13,079 nucleotides of DNA from DASYAN01 sp036501345 (GCA_036501345.1 DASYAN010000206.1:1-13079); one strand, 5' to 3'; counted from the first letter of the stretch, positions 1 to 7,700 are shown. A program made the numbers and translations. The notes: generated by a model from the letters alone, not told the origin.

Positions 1-138
1 AAATTCGCCGCTACTCCTTTATCAAGTTGTCCCTTTTTCCCCCTAGAAAAAGCCTCCCTTATTAGCTATGCTTCACACAGTAAATCCGTAGCTGAGATGA
101 GAAATCAGTGTATCTGAGAGAAGGAGTATACATAAAAT

Positions 139-1413
139 ATGCTACGTAGCACTCGCGCACTTATTCTACTAGTCATTGTTTGCTTGCTCTTCACTGCTTG
201 TGGCTCATCAAGTAGTAACACAACAAACAAGAAGAATCAAAATCCTACTCAAGATGTCTGCCCAAACCAAGCGAAAATGATTTCACCAGCCTGTGTCACA
301 CCACATGCTTTAAGCGTCGCCTACGGAATTGATCCGCTTATCCAAAAAGGTTTTACGGGCAAAGGACAAACCATCGTCGATATTACTTCCTTTGATAGTC
401 CTAATCTCCAGAAAAACTTGAAAGTCTTTGATCAGACATTCAACTTACCCCCTATCGACGTGCAAGTTATTTCACCGCTCAATGAGCCCATGTCTGATCC
501 TAATAAGGACCAGCAGACTTGGGCACAGGGAACTGAACGGGAAGTTGAGATTCTCCATGCTATCGCACCAGGGGCCAAAATTGTTGTCCTGGAAAGTCCC
601 GTAGCAGAAACAGAAGGCACTTTTGGTCTACCAGAGTTCCGTAAACTGGTGCAATACGCCATTGACAAACAGCTCGGCAATGTCGTCTCTCTGAGATGGG
701 ATGTATCCGAACTAACATTGCAAGATGCAGCAGGGCAGCAAGAAGTGCAGCAATGGAATGACCTTCTTCAGAACGGCACAACAAACCACCATATCACCTA
801 CTTCGCCACTTCAGGTTCTAGCGGTGCTACTGACTATGTAGATAATACTCACATGGGGAACGTTCCCACGACTAGCTTTCCAGCGAATTCGCCATGGGTC
901 ACTAGTGTTGGAGGTACGAACTTAAACTTAACTAACACTAATTCAATCTTAGCTGAAACAGCATGGAGTGGTAGCGGAGGCGGCTTCACTCATCTTTTCC
1001 CAATGCCCTCCTATCAGAAATTGCTTCCAGCACAGGTACAGCAACAGTTTAATAACCAGCGTGGGGTTCCTGACGTTTCAATAGACGATGACCCTCTCAC
1101 AGGACTAGCTGTTTATGTGGACGGTCAGTGGCAGCTTGCTGGAGGGAATACTAATGTGCCAGTCTGGACAGCACTTGGGGCCATTGCCGATCAGATAGCA
1201 GGACATCCCCTGGGCTTTATCAATCCTGCCCTCTATAAGCTGGGAACCTCTAATACCTACCACCAGGACTTCCATGACATTATTGAGGGGAACAATAACA
1301 ACCAGCAGGCTAATGTACAGGGCTACTCCGCCGCTCCAGGCTGGGACGCAGTCACAGGTTTGGGTACGCCTAACGCACAAACTTTGATCCCTGATTTGAT
1401 TAAAGCAACGTGA
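139..1413 (+). CDS. Sedolisin (S53)-fold lipoprotein, probably catalytically dead
   Basis: A 424-residue secreted protein. Residues 1-21 form a lipoprotein signal: an RSTR basic start, a hydrophobic core, and LFTAC with Cys21 as the lipidation site, followed by a Ser/Asn-rich linker. The rest has the S53 (sedolisin/kumamolisin) fold: HAIAPGA (140-146), SVGGT (256-260), the S53 hallmark TAWSGSGGGF (274-283), and a C-terminal calcium-site pattern DIIEG (380-384) with GWDAVTGLGTPN (401-412). Aligning by eye to kumamolisin, Glu of the catalytic E...D pair falls on Gly131, its Asp on Glu135, the oxyanion-hole Asp on Ser227 (ATSGSSGA), and the catalytic Ser of GTSxxxPxW on Asn337 (GGNTNVPVW). The fold and calcium site are therefore kept while the Ser-Glu-Asp machinery is not. 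AAGGAG at 121-126 lies 12 nt before the ATG, which is long but usable. It has no co-directional neighbour and ends at a strong terminator. It may be a binding or structural pseudo-protease. Family assignment is secure; loss of activity is inferred. Confidence 0.85.
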   Translation: MLRSTRALILLVIVCLLFTACGSSSSNTTNKKNQNPTQDVCPNQAKMISPACVTPHALSVAYGIDPLIQKGFTGKGQTIVDITSFDSPNLQKNLKVFDQTFNLPPIDVQVISPLNEPMSDPNKDQQTWAQGTEREVEILHAIAPGAKIVVLESPVAETEGTFGLPEFRKLVQYAIDKQLGNVVSLRWDVSELTLQDAAGQQEVQQWNDLLQNGTTNHHITYFATSGSSGATDYVDNTHMGNVPTTSFPANSPWVTSVGGTNLNLTNTNSILAETAWSGSGGGFTHLFPMPSYQKLLPAQVQQQFNNQRGVPDVSIDDDPLTGLAVYVDGQWQLAGGNTNVPVWTALGAIADQIAGHPLGFINPALYKLGTSNTYHQDFHDIIEGNNNNQQANVQGYSAAPGWDAVTGLGTPNAQTLIPDLIKAT

Positions 1414-1435
1414 TAAGAAATTGCTTGCTGCAAGA

Positions 1436-1470
1436 AAAGACCGAGCGCCTTTCGTGCGCTCGGTCTTTCT
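1436..1470. terminator. Bidirectional intrinsic terminator between the S53 gene and asd
   Basis: A perfect 13-bp stem pairs AAAGACCGAGCGC (1436-1448) with GCGCTCGGTCTTT (1456-1468) around a 7-nt loop. T-rich tracts follow on both strands (TTTCTATT on plus, TTTTCTT on minus). It lies 22 bases after the S53 stop and directly after the asd stop on the other strand, so it can end both convergent transcripts. Confidence 0.93.
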
Positions 1471-1471
1471 A

Positions 1472-2554
1472 TTATAGCGCTATTAACCCTTTGCTAAGGC
1501 ACAATTCTGCATTAAGTACAGAGCCACCAGCTGCACCACGAATGGTGTTATGTGCAAGCACAACAAACTTGTAGCTCAGGATAGGACAGCGGCGCAGACG
1601 GCCAATACTGGTAGTCATACCATCACCGGCATCGCGGTCATGTAATGTCTGGGGACGATCAATCTCTCTGCGGTAAACCAGGGCATGCGCTGGTGCACTG
1701 GGTAGGCCGAGTCGTTGGGATTCGGGAATATAGTTTTCCCAGGCCGCAACAATCTCTTCAGGACTAGCATCACGTTCTAGTTCGATGCTAGCGCATTCGA
1801 GATGTCCTTCACGTGTTGCCACACGATTACAGTGTGCGCTCACGATCATGGGTGCATAGACAAAGTCCTGCCCCTCTTTCCACGAACCCAGCATCTTGAG
1901 CGTTTCGCTCTCTAGCTTCTCCTCTTCACCACCTATATATGGAATCGCATTGTCAAGAATGTCAAACGATGATAGCCCCGGATAACCCGCACCCGAGATA
2001 GCCTGTAAGGTGGTGATCAGGACCTTACGCACTCCAAATGCCTGTTGTAAAGGCTTCAATGCCATCACAAGTGGTGTTGCAGAACAATTGGCATTGGTGA
2101 CAATAAAGCCAGACCAGCCACGTTGTTTGCGCTGCTGCGCTATGGCAGCGATGTGATCGGCATTAACTTCTGGTATGAGCAATGGCACATCAGAATCCAT
2201 ACGGTGATTCTTGGCATTACTGAAAACAGCCACACCAGCATGCGCAAAAGCCTCTTCAATATCACCAGCGACCTCGCCAGGTAGGGCAGAAAAAGCGATC
2301 TTCACGCCAGCAGGCATAGCTTCCGGTCGACATGGAACTACCGACAATGAAGCAACATTGGCTGGCATCTCACTATTGGGAAGCCGCCAGCGGGTTACCT
2401 CCGCATATGTGCGACTACCATGTTTTTCCGATGCAGCTAGTGCAACTAGCTCAAACCAGGGATGCTCTTGCAGCAACTCTATAAAACGTTGCCCAACCAT
2501 TCCCGTCGCCCCCAGGATAGCAACGGGAATTTTTGCTTGTATTTGTATTGTCAT
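1472..2554 (-). CDS. asd: Aspartate-semialdehyde dehydrogenase
   Basis: A cytoplasmic NADP-dependent enzyme of about 360 residues that reduces aspartyl-phosphate to aspartate semialdehyde, the branch-point precursor of methionine, threonine and lysine. The N-terminal dinucleotide motif GATGMVGQRF is at 15-24. The catalytic cysteine is Cys157 in TNANCSATP, the form typical of the archaeal/fungal-type branch. AHCNRV (240-245) and the following GHLE carry substrate- and proton-transfer residues of the family, and HNTIRGAAGGSVLNAEL near the end is also conserved. The frame opens with TTG-ATG; I chose the ATG at 2554 because it gives the usual MT start. The SD is weak (AGG about 9-12 nt upstream). 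It is the last gene of the methionine operon (metX-metY-lysC-asd), but a mobile-element relic whose end lies only about 15-20 bases upstream now separates it from lysC. It ends at the bidirectional terminator. Function is very secure. Confidence 0.95.
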   Translation of the reverse strand: MTIQIQAKIPVAILGATGMVGQRFIELLQEHPWFELVALAASEKHGSRTYAEVTRWRLPNSEMPANVASLSVVPCRPEAMPAGVKIAFSALPGEVAGDIEEAFAHAGVAVFSNAKNHRMDSDVPLLIPEVNADHIAAIAQQRKQRGWSGFIVTNANCSATPLVMALKPLQQAFGVRKVLITTLQAISGAGYPGLSSFDILDNAIPYIGGEEEKLESETLKMLGSWKEGQDFVYAPMIVSAHCNRVATREGHLECASIELERDASPEEIVAAWENYIPESQRLGLPSAPAHALVYRREIDRPQTLHDRDAGDGMTTSIGRLRRCPILSYKFVVLAHNTIRGAAGGSVLNAELCLSKGLIAL

Positions 2555-2573
2555 CAAACTCGACCTGCGGATA

Positions 2574-2613
2574 CCCCTGCTTCAGCTATGGGGAGGAAAC
2601 CACCTAAAGGTGG
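2574..2613 (-). repeat. Right-end hairpins of the IS200/IS605-type element
   Basis: Two hairpins lie side by side. CCACC-TTTA-GGTGG (2613-2600 on minus) is a perfect 5-bp stem. CCCCATAGCTGAAGCAGGGG (2593-2574) is an imperfect stem that matches the left-end hairpin almost base for base. The second is the likely TnpA recognition hairpin. Confidence 0.7.
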
Positions 2614-2676
2614 CACGGCAGGTCTTCCTTTCTTGGGGCTTGGGCACACAGGGGTAAACTGTGCCTAAACAACCTT

Positions 2677-3360
2677 TTAAGGAGAGACAGAAACCGTCTC
2701 TGCTTCTGGTTGAGCAAGAACCACTGCTGATCCTCTTTGGTAACTGTAACCATCAGACCGATGCAAGGCACGGCAATACTGGTACCCAATCCCTTGAGTG
2801 GTTCCACTCTTGGTTGTGATATTGAATGAGCCAGTTGCACGCGCCGCAACACGCCCGACATAAACACCAATGTGCTTGCCCTCTCTCACAATAGCTTTGA
2901 CAATATCGCCCGTCTTGAAGCCTTTTTTGCGTCCAGCTTGTTTGGGATTACCATAGGTAAAACCATTTTCGTCAACGGAACACATTCTTCTACGTCCGTG
3001 TCCATTCGCTCTAATGAGGAGTGGTTGCACACCCGTTACTTTGATCTGTTTGGGAGTGGATCTGCCTACACAAGCCGCGTCTACCCAGTGGGACTTCGGA
3101 AGCTCATGCATGCTCCGGTTGTACTTGGTAAATCCTCCAGAACCACATTCAATTGGCAGCCCCAAGGACTCTAGTCTGTAGAACAACTCCCAACGAGTGG
3201 TGTTCACAGCAGCAGCATCCCTCAGTGGTGTTTTTGCTTGTGCTAAAATCTTCTTCAACAGCTCTGGTTTCTTCTTCAGGAACATGGCAAGATCTTTCGT
3301 TCCCTTTGTTTTGTTACACCTGTCGCATGCCAAACAGAGATTTGATATCCTGTTTAACCT
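2677..3360 (-). pseudogene. iscB: IscB RNA-guided nuclease, C-terminal remnant (N-terminal half deleted)
   Basis: The remaining frame (about 228 codons) matches the last half of IscB. In order it holds the end of the HNH domain (NRISNLCLACDRCNKTKG, with CxxC), FLKKKPELLKKILAQAK, the PLRDAAAVNTTRWEL segment, the RuvC-III motif HWVDAACVG (Asp in HxxDA), then the C-terminal region GFKTGDIVKAIVREGK...GVYVGRVAARATGSFNI...GIGYQYCRALHRSDGYSYQRG. Missing are the N-terminal RRXRR/PLMP domain, RuvC-I, bridge helix, RuvC-II and the first half of HNH with its catalytic DH. Upstream of NRISN the reading runs straight into omega-RNA sequence and then an in-frame TAG, so one internal deletion joined the RNA to mid-HNH. 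A TTG at about 3333 could start a 218-residue product, but no SD precedes it. With two RuvC motifs and half of HNH gone, it cannot be a working nuclease. The 3' half shows no frameshift or stop, so the deletion may be recent. Confidence 0.85.
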
Positions 3361-3512
3361 GCAACCGTAGAGGTCGGGACTGGCCCACGCATCCCAACGT
3401 ACCTATTTCGTTCCTAACGTAGCCCGTTACCGGACTGAGTCTGGTCAGGTGAAGCCGCACCAACCCTTACGGACTACTGCAAGCCCTTGGCTTTAGCCAT
3501 AGGGTCCCTGAC
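3361..3512 (-). ncRNA. omega-RNA (HEARO) of the IscB element
   Basis: On the minus strand, the segment between the left-end hairpin and the iscB remnant has the position and look of an IscB omega-RNA. It starts with the CCCTAT-GGC-TAAA-GCC hairpin. It then holds TCCGTAAGGG, a GGT...ACC helix around TGCGGCTTCACC, a compact hairpin AGTCCG-GTAA-CGGGCT (about 3436-3421), and a 7-bp stem GTTGGGA/TCCCGAC (about 3399-3374). A guide would come from the sequence just 5' of the left end (above about 3515). I recognise this as HEARO-like from conserved segments such as CGGTAACGGGCTACG and from context, not from a covariance-model score. It appears complete although its nuclease gene is not. Confidence 0.7.
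3484..3504 (-). repeat. Left-end hairpin of the IS200/IS605-type element
   Basis: An imperfect palindrome CCC-TAT-GGC-TAAA-GCC-AA-GGG on the minus strand forms the element's left end and the 5' part of the omega-RNA. Its near identity to the right-end hairpin supports an intact pair of TnpA recognition ends. Confidence 0.75.
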
Positions 3513-3572
3513 TTTCTATACATCACAATGAGTATTCCCCGCTTTTCCTCATGCAGCCAAGCTAAGCTGTAT

Positions 3573-5060
3573 TTATGCTTCGCGCCTCTTCTCCTTTGTT
3601 GGTTTCACAGGTGCATGGCGCACCAGAGGAATAACAGGAGCAATCAAGTCGCGATGCAGGCAACGCAGAGCACGCTCACTATCCTTATCATCCACAATCA
3701 ACGTAATGCCCAGTTCCGAGGCTCCCTGAGTGATTACAGGAATACGCTCACTTGCCAAGGCTGTAATAGCACGAGCAGGACTCATGGGATCTGCAATAAA
3801 GCCAGAGCCGATGCATGCACAGGCAGCCAGACCACGGCGATAGCGCACGCTCCACAAAGACTTATCCATATCGTGCTGTAAGAGCGAGACAACGGAAGCA
3901 GCCGCCTGTTCATCAACTACGAATGATAGATGGTGCCCAGATGATGAACAGATTGCTGCTGGAGCTGCACCTGCTCGAGCGGCCAGAGCAAAAACCTGCC
4001 CAGCGTTCTCGGGAGCACCGAACAGATCAATGCTCTCTACCGTAATCAAGGCCAGCTTTCGCCGTACCGAGATTGCACCTGCTCCACTGCCCTCGTCTGG
4101 CCCAATGAGCGTACCACGAATATGCGGACGAAAAGAATTACGAACACGCACTGGAATGTTGCGAGGTGCGATAGGAATCAGTGTACGCGGATGCAACACC
4201 TTTGCACCAAACCAGGAAAGACGTGCAGCCTCAGCATATGACAAAGCAGGAAGCAAACGAGTATTGGCAACCAAACGTGGATCAGCTGTCAGTACCCCAT
4301 CCACATCCGTATAGATGGAAACCTCTGCACAGTCAAGTGCTGCACCAATCACAGTCGCCGAGTAGTCCGAACCATTACGACCCAATGTTGTCACAAACCC
4401 GGTGATCGTACGCCCTAGAAAACCTGCTGCAATCGGTACAATGCGCTGTTGTATCAAAGGATCGATTAGCGCATGCGCATTGTCACGTGTCTCTTCAGGT
4501 AGGGGATCAGCTCCAACGACAACCCCAAAAGGCTGCGACGGATCATGAGATGGATGGCTGGTAATAATAATTTCCTGTTTTACTGGTTTTGCCTGTACAC
4601 CAATAGCACAAGCAGCAGCAGCCACTAGCAAAATGGAGAGACGTTCACCCCAGGATGCAACAGCTGCTGTGCGCAAATGCACCACCTGACCAGCTTTGGC
4701 CGCCTTACGTAAAGCTTCTACATCCTGTGCTAGATCGCCTAACGCAAGCTCAATATCTTGCAATAATTGCTCACGCTCAGAGCCTTCACGCGTGACTTGC
4801 TCAGCAGCCTCTAGATGTTTTTGGCGCAAAGAAACAAGTTCTTCCGCCCAGGTCTCATCCTCAGGAGAGCAAGCACTGCGAGCAATACGCAATAACTGAT
4901 CGGTAATTCCCGACATTGCCGAAACAACGACAAGCGGGAAATGGGTTTCTGAATTTCGTACAGTATCAGCAATAATCGTAGCAACACGACGAATACGCTC
5001 TCCACTCCCCACGGATGTACCACCAAATTTCAAAACACTGACAAGCTGTTTTTGTTTCAT
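3573..5060 (-). CDS. lysC: Aspartate kinase
   Basis: A 495-residue cytoplasmic enzyme that phosphorylates aspartate, the first step toward methionine, threonine and lysine. KFGGTSVGSG (11-20) is the N-terminal kinase signature. VVVSAMSGITD (44-54), TLGRNGSDYSAT (225-236) and YTDVDGVLTADPR (250-262) complete the amino-acid-kinase domain. The C-terminal 160 residues form two ACT-like regulatory segments (LALITVESIDLFGAP..., and ACACIGSGFIADPMSPARAI...ASELGITLIVDD), so allosteric feedback by an end-product amino acid is expected; which one cannot be read from sequence. It is a monofunctional kinase with no homoserine dehydrogenase fused to it. The ATG at 5060 has a weak GGTGAT SD. It lies 49 bases after metY and is followed by the IscB-element relic, then asd. 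Having it in a methionine-controlled operon suggests another aspartate kinase elsewhere for lysine and threonine. Confidence 0.93.
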   Translation of the reverse strand: MKQKQLVSVLKFGGTSVGSGERIRRVATIIADTVRNSETHFPLVVVSAMSGITDQLLRIARSACSPEDETWAEELVSLRQKHLEAAEQVTREGSEREQLLQDIELALGDLAQDVEALRKAAKAGQVVHLRTAAVASWGERLSILLVAAAACAIGVQAKPVKQEIIITSHPSHDPSQPFGVVVGADPLPEETRDNAHALIDPLIQQRIVPIAAGFLGRTITGFVTTLGRNGSDYSATVIGAALDCAEVSIYTDVDGVLTADPRLVANTRLLPALSYAEAARLSWFGAKVLHPRTLIPIAPRNIPVRVRNSFRPHIRGTLIGPDEGSGAGAISVRRKLALITVESIDLFGAPENAGQVFALAARAGAAPAAICSSSGHHLSFVVDEQAAASVVSLLQHDMDKSLWSVRYRRGLAACACIGSGFIADPMSPARAITALASERIPVITQGASELGITLIVDDKDSERALRCLHRDLIAPVIPLVRHAPVKPTKEKRREA

Positions 5061-5109
5061 ATAAAATCACCAACATTCATCAAAATCTAATACAGCCCTT
5101 TGCCTAACA

Positions 5110-6435
5110 TTACACGTTTACAGGTTGACCGACACTAGCAACCGCAGCCCGTAGAGCCTGATCAAGATCATCGATCAAATCCTCTACAGTCTCTAAGCCA
5201 ATAGAGAGACGAATGAAGTCCGGCGTGACTCCCGTCTCAACCTGCTCATCAGAGGTCAACTGCGAGTGTGTCGTGCTGGCAGGATGGATAATTAACGACT
5301 TTGCATCACCAACATTGGCCAAGTGTGAGAATAATTCAATATGACGGATTAATTGCTTGCCAGCCTCCAAGCCTCCCTTAATACCGAAACCAAGAATCGC
5401 ACCATAGCCATGGGTGAAGTATTTCTTGGCCAGTTCATATTCTGGATGCTCCTTCAGGCCTGGATAGCTTACCCAGCTAACGGCAGGGTGGCTCACGAGA
5501 AACTCTGCAATATGTAGCGCATTCTGGCTGTGACGCTCCATTCGCAATGGCAATGTCTCCAATCCCTGTAAGAAGAGCCAAGAGTTGAATGGTGTTGTAG
5601 CTGGTCCAAGGTCACGCAACAATTGTACACGAGCCTTGATGATATAAGCCAGTTGACCAAGTGCCTCGACATAGCGTAGTCCATGATACGAAGGATCGGG
5701 CTCAGTCAAACCCGGAAAACGCCCACTCGCGGCCCAGTCAAATTTGCCTCCATCAACGATAACCCCACCGATAGACGTGCCATGCCCACCAATAAATTTG
5801 GTTGCCGAATGGACTACGATATCAGCTCCATGCTTTAAGGGCTGCACCAGATAGGGAGTAGGAACAGTATTATCAATTATCAGCGGAAGACCATTCTCGT
5901 GCGCAATAGCAGCAACGGCACTGATATCTAGCGTATCCAGACGTGGATTGCCCAATGTCTCAGCAAAGATAGCTTTGGTACGGTCGTTAATTGCTGAGCG
6001 GAAGTTCTCCGGGTTGCGACCATCGACAAAATGGACTGTAATACCAAGTTTAGGGAGCGTGTAATGGAAAAGATTATACGTACCACCATAAAGGCTAGCA
6101 GAAGAGACAATTTCGTCGCCAGAGTTAGCAATATTTAAAATCGCCAGCGTTTCTGCAGCCTGACCCGAAGCAGTCGCCAGAGCGCCTATACCACCTTCGA
6201 GAGCTGCAATTCGACGTTCAAAGGCATCCTGGGTCGGGTTCATGATCCGACTATAGATATTGCCAAACTGCTTGAGTCCAAACAGATTTGCTGCATGCTC
6301 TGGACTATCAAAAACAAACGAACTTGTCTGGTAAATAGGAACAGCTCTTGCTCCTGTTGCACTATCTGCCGTCTCCTGTCCGGCATGTAAAGCTAGTGTT
6401 TCAAAACCATAGCTACGATTATTACTGAGTGCCAT
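5110..6435 (-). CDS. metY: O-acetylhomoserine sulfhydrylase (homocysteine synthase)
   Basis: A PLP-dependent Cys/Met-metabolism enzyme (441 residues from the chosen start) that condenses O-acetylhomoserine with sulfide to give homocysteine. It starts with FETLALHAGQ (11-20). YSRIMNPT (61-68) supplies the PLP-phosphate contacts, ALASGQAAE-like ALATASGQAAE (85-95) follows, IIDNT has the PLP-ring Asp188, and SATKFIGGHGTSIGG carries the Schiff-base Lys213. The length (over 420) and SATKFIGGHG favour the MetY/O-acetylhomoserine aminocarboxypropyltransferase branch over the shorter cystathionine gamma-synthases. The ATG at 6435 is preferred over the in-frame TTG at 6456 because it has a GGCGGT SD-like site 9 nt upstream and gives the usual MALS-type start. 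It is second in the operon, about 49 bases after metX, whose product is its substrate. A few family members also act on O-succinylhomoserine. Confidence 0.93.
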   Translation of the reverse strand: MALSNNRSYGFETLALHAGQETADSATGARAVPIYQTSSFVFDSPEHAANLFGLKQFGNIYSRIMNPTQDAFERRIAALEGGIGALATASGQAAETLAILNIANSGDEIVSSASLYGGTYNLFHYTLPKLGITVHFVDGRNPENFRSAINDRTKAIFAETLGNPRLDTLDISAVAAIAHENGLPLIIDNTVPTPYLVQPLKHGADIVVHSATKFIGGHGTSIGGVIVDGGKFDWAASGRFPGLTEPDPSYHGLRYVEALGQLAYIIKARVQLLRDLGPATTPFNSWLFLQGLETLPLRMERHSQNALHIAEFLVSHPAVSWVSYPGLKEHPEYELAKKYFTHGYGAILGFGIKGGLEAGKQLIRHIELFSHLANVGDAKSLIIHPASTTHSQLTSDEQVETGVTPDFIRLSIGLETVEDLIDDLDQALRAAVASVGQPVNV

Positions 6436-6484
6436 GAAATTAGTACCGCCTTTCAAAAACAGCTTGAAATGTCTTCAACAACCC

Positions 6485-7639
6485 TTAAATTTGATGCATA
6501 GCTTCAGCCATTTGACCCCATTCTTTGAGGAAGGCATCATGACCATGTGGAGAATCCAACTCCACATAGCTTGCGTCACCGCCATTGGCACGCACCTTAT
6601 CGGCTAGCCAGCGTATATGCACCGCTGGGAAAAGTATATCAGAACGAACACCAATGAAAAGAGCTTTGCTGCGTATGCGATGCAGGGCAGCATTCAGCGA
6701 TGAATAGCCCTCGCTTACATCATACAAATCCATTGCTCGGCTGATATAGAGATAACTATTAGCATCGAAGCGTTTGGCCAACTGTGTACCTTGATAGTAG
6801 AGATAATTCTCAACATCAAAGCGCATGCCTAGATCAGGAGAGAAAGTTGGCGAAGGACATGCGTCACGTTGAACGGAATTACGAGCGAAACGCAATTCCA
6901 TTGCCTCCTCGCTCTGATACGTAATCATTGCCAGCATGCGAGCAATTGCCAAGCCAGTAGCAGGTCCCTGGCCTGGAAGATAGTCACCACACAGCCAGAG
7001 AGGATCAGCCATAATCGCCTGCCGCTGCACCTCACTGAAGGCCAGAGCCTGTGCACTCTGGGCTGCGGTTGCGGCCATTACTACCACCTTGCACACCAAC
7101 TCAGGATAGGTCACAGCCCATTCTAACGCCTGTTGGCCGCCAATAGAACCTCCGACAACCATTGCTAACTCACGAACTTCCAGGTGTTCGATGAGTTTAC
7201 GCTGTGCATGCACCATATCGCGAATAGCGATGATCGGAAAACGCATACCATAGGGGCGCCCCGTACGCGGATCAATTGAGGATGGACCAGTACTGCCATA
7301 ACATCCACCGAGGACATTAGAGCAGATCACAAAGTAGCGCGACGTATCAAAGACGCGTCCAGGCCCGATGAGCAAGTTCCACCAAGCCGCCTTCGGATCA
7401 TCGGGAAACTCAGGGTCATAGGCATGAGAACTGCCCGTCAGAGCATGAGTAATCAGAATAACATTGTCACGTCGCGCATTGAGTGTTCCCCAAGTCTCAT
7501 ATGCTAGCGTGACAGGGCCAAGCTGCCCTCCACGTTGTAATGATAATTGATCAAATGTATATGTATGTACTTGATTCTGCAAAATTGTACTCGTCACCTG
7601 GTTTCCCACCGCGCTAGAACATTCTAATTGCGCCACCAT
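6485..7639 (-). CDS. metX: Homoserine O-acetyltransferase
   Basis: An alpha/beta-hydrolase acyltransferase (384 residues) that activates homoserine with an acyl group from acyl-CoA, committing it to methionine. It shows HALTGSSHA (65-73), the MetX signature SNVLGGCYGSTGPSS (107-121), the nucleophile elbow GGSIGGQ with Ser165, Asp334 in VRSDILFP and His367 in SPHGHDAFL, completing the Ser-Asp-His triad. Acetyl is the expected donor because metY follows, but some MetX-family enzymes use succinyl-CoA and this cannot be settled by eye. Two in-frame ATGs follow a strong SD (AGGAAGGAG): 7645 is only 3 nt from it and 7639 is 9 nt, so 7639 is preferred. The frame stays open further upstream only because it reads through the T-box terminator and antiterminator. 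It is the first gene after a SAM-I riboswitch and T-box in series. Confidence 0.95.
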   Translation of the reverse strand: MVAQLECSSAVGNQVTSTILQNQVHTYTFDQLSLQRGGQLGPVTLAYETWGTLNARRDNVILITHALTGSSHAYDPEFPDDPKAAWWNLLIGPGRVFDTSRYFVICSNVLGGCYGSTGPSSIDPRTGRPYGMRFPIIAIRDMVHAQRKLIEHLEVRELAMVVGGSIGGQQALEWAVTYPELVCKVVVMAATAAQSAQALAFSEVQRQAIMADPLWLCGDYLPGQGPATGLAIARMLAMITYQSEEAMELRFARNSVQRDACPSPTFSPDLGMRFDVENYLYYQGTQLAKRFDANSYLYISRAMDLYDVSEGYSSLNAALHRIRSKALFIGVRSDILFPAVHIRWLADKVRANGGDASYVELDSPHGHDAFLKEWGQMAEAMHQI

Positions 7640-7670
7640 AAGCATACACTCCTTCCTGGAAATAGGGAAC

Positions 7671-7700
7671 AAAAAAACCCTCACCCCACAGGGGCGAGGG
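7671..7700 (-). terminator. T-box intrinsic terminator
   Basis: CCCTCGCCCC (7700-7691) pairs with GGGGTGAGGG (7687-7678) with one G-T pair and a 3-nt loop, followed by seven T residues (7677-7671). The CCCT at its 5' edge can instead pair with AGGG of the T-box sequence, forming the antiterminator. It ends 32 nt before the metX ATG. Confidence 0.92.

Larger units (their letters stand above)
2566..3514 (-). mobile_element. Non-autonomous IS200/IS605-type element carrying omega-RNA and a truncated iscB
   Basis: The element is delimited by two similar subterminal imperfect hairpins, read on the minus strand. The left-end hairpin (3504-3484) runs CCCTATGGCTAAAGCC then AAGGG. The right-end hairpin (2593-2574) runs CCCCATAGCTGAAGCAGGGG. 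Matching hairpins without terminal inverted repeats are the mark of elements moved as single strands by TnpA (Y1 HUH) transposases. Inside are an omega-RNA region and the C-terminal half of iscB; no tnpA is present. It lies in the lysC-asd spacer, in the operon's own orientation. Exact boundaries cannot be fixed because this family makes no target-site duplication; the ends given are good to about 10 bases. Confidence 0.8.

Noticed and set aside
33..52. A 7-bp hairpin CTTTTTC/GAAAAAG upstream of the S53 gene
   Set aside because: It is a low-complexity A/T stem with a C-rich loop and no following T-run; too weak to call a terminator or operator.
2872..3422. Plus-strand open frames across the IscB element
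   Set aside because: They are antisense to the clearly homologous iscB remnant and to the omega-RNA and show no family motifs.
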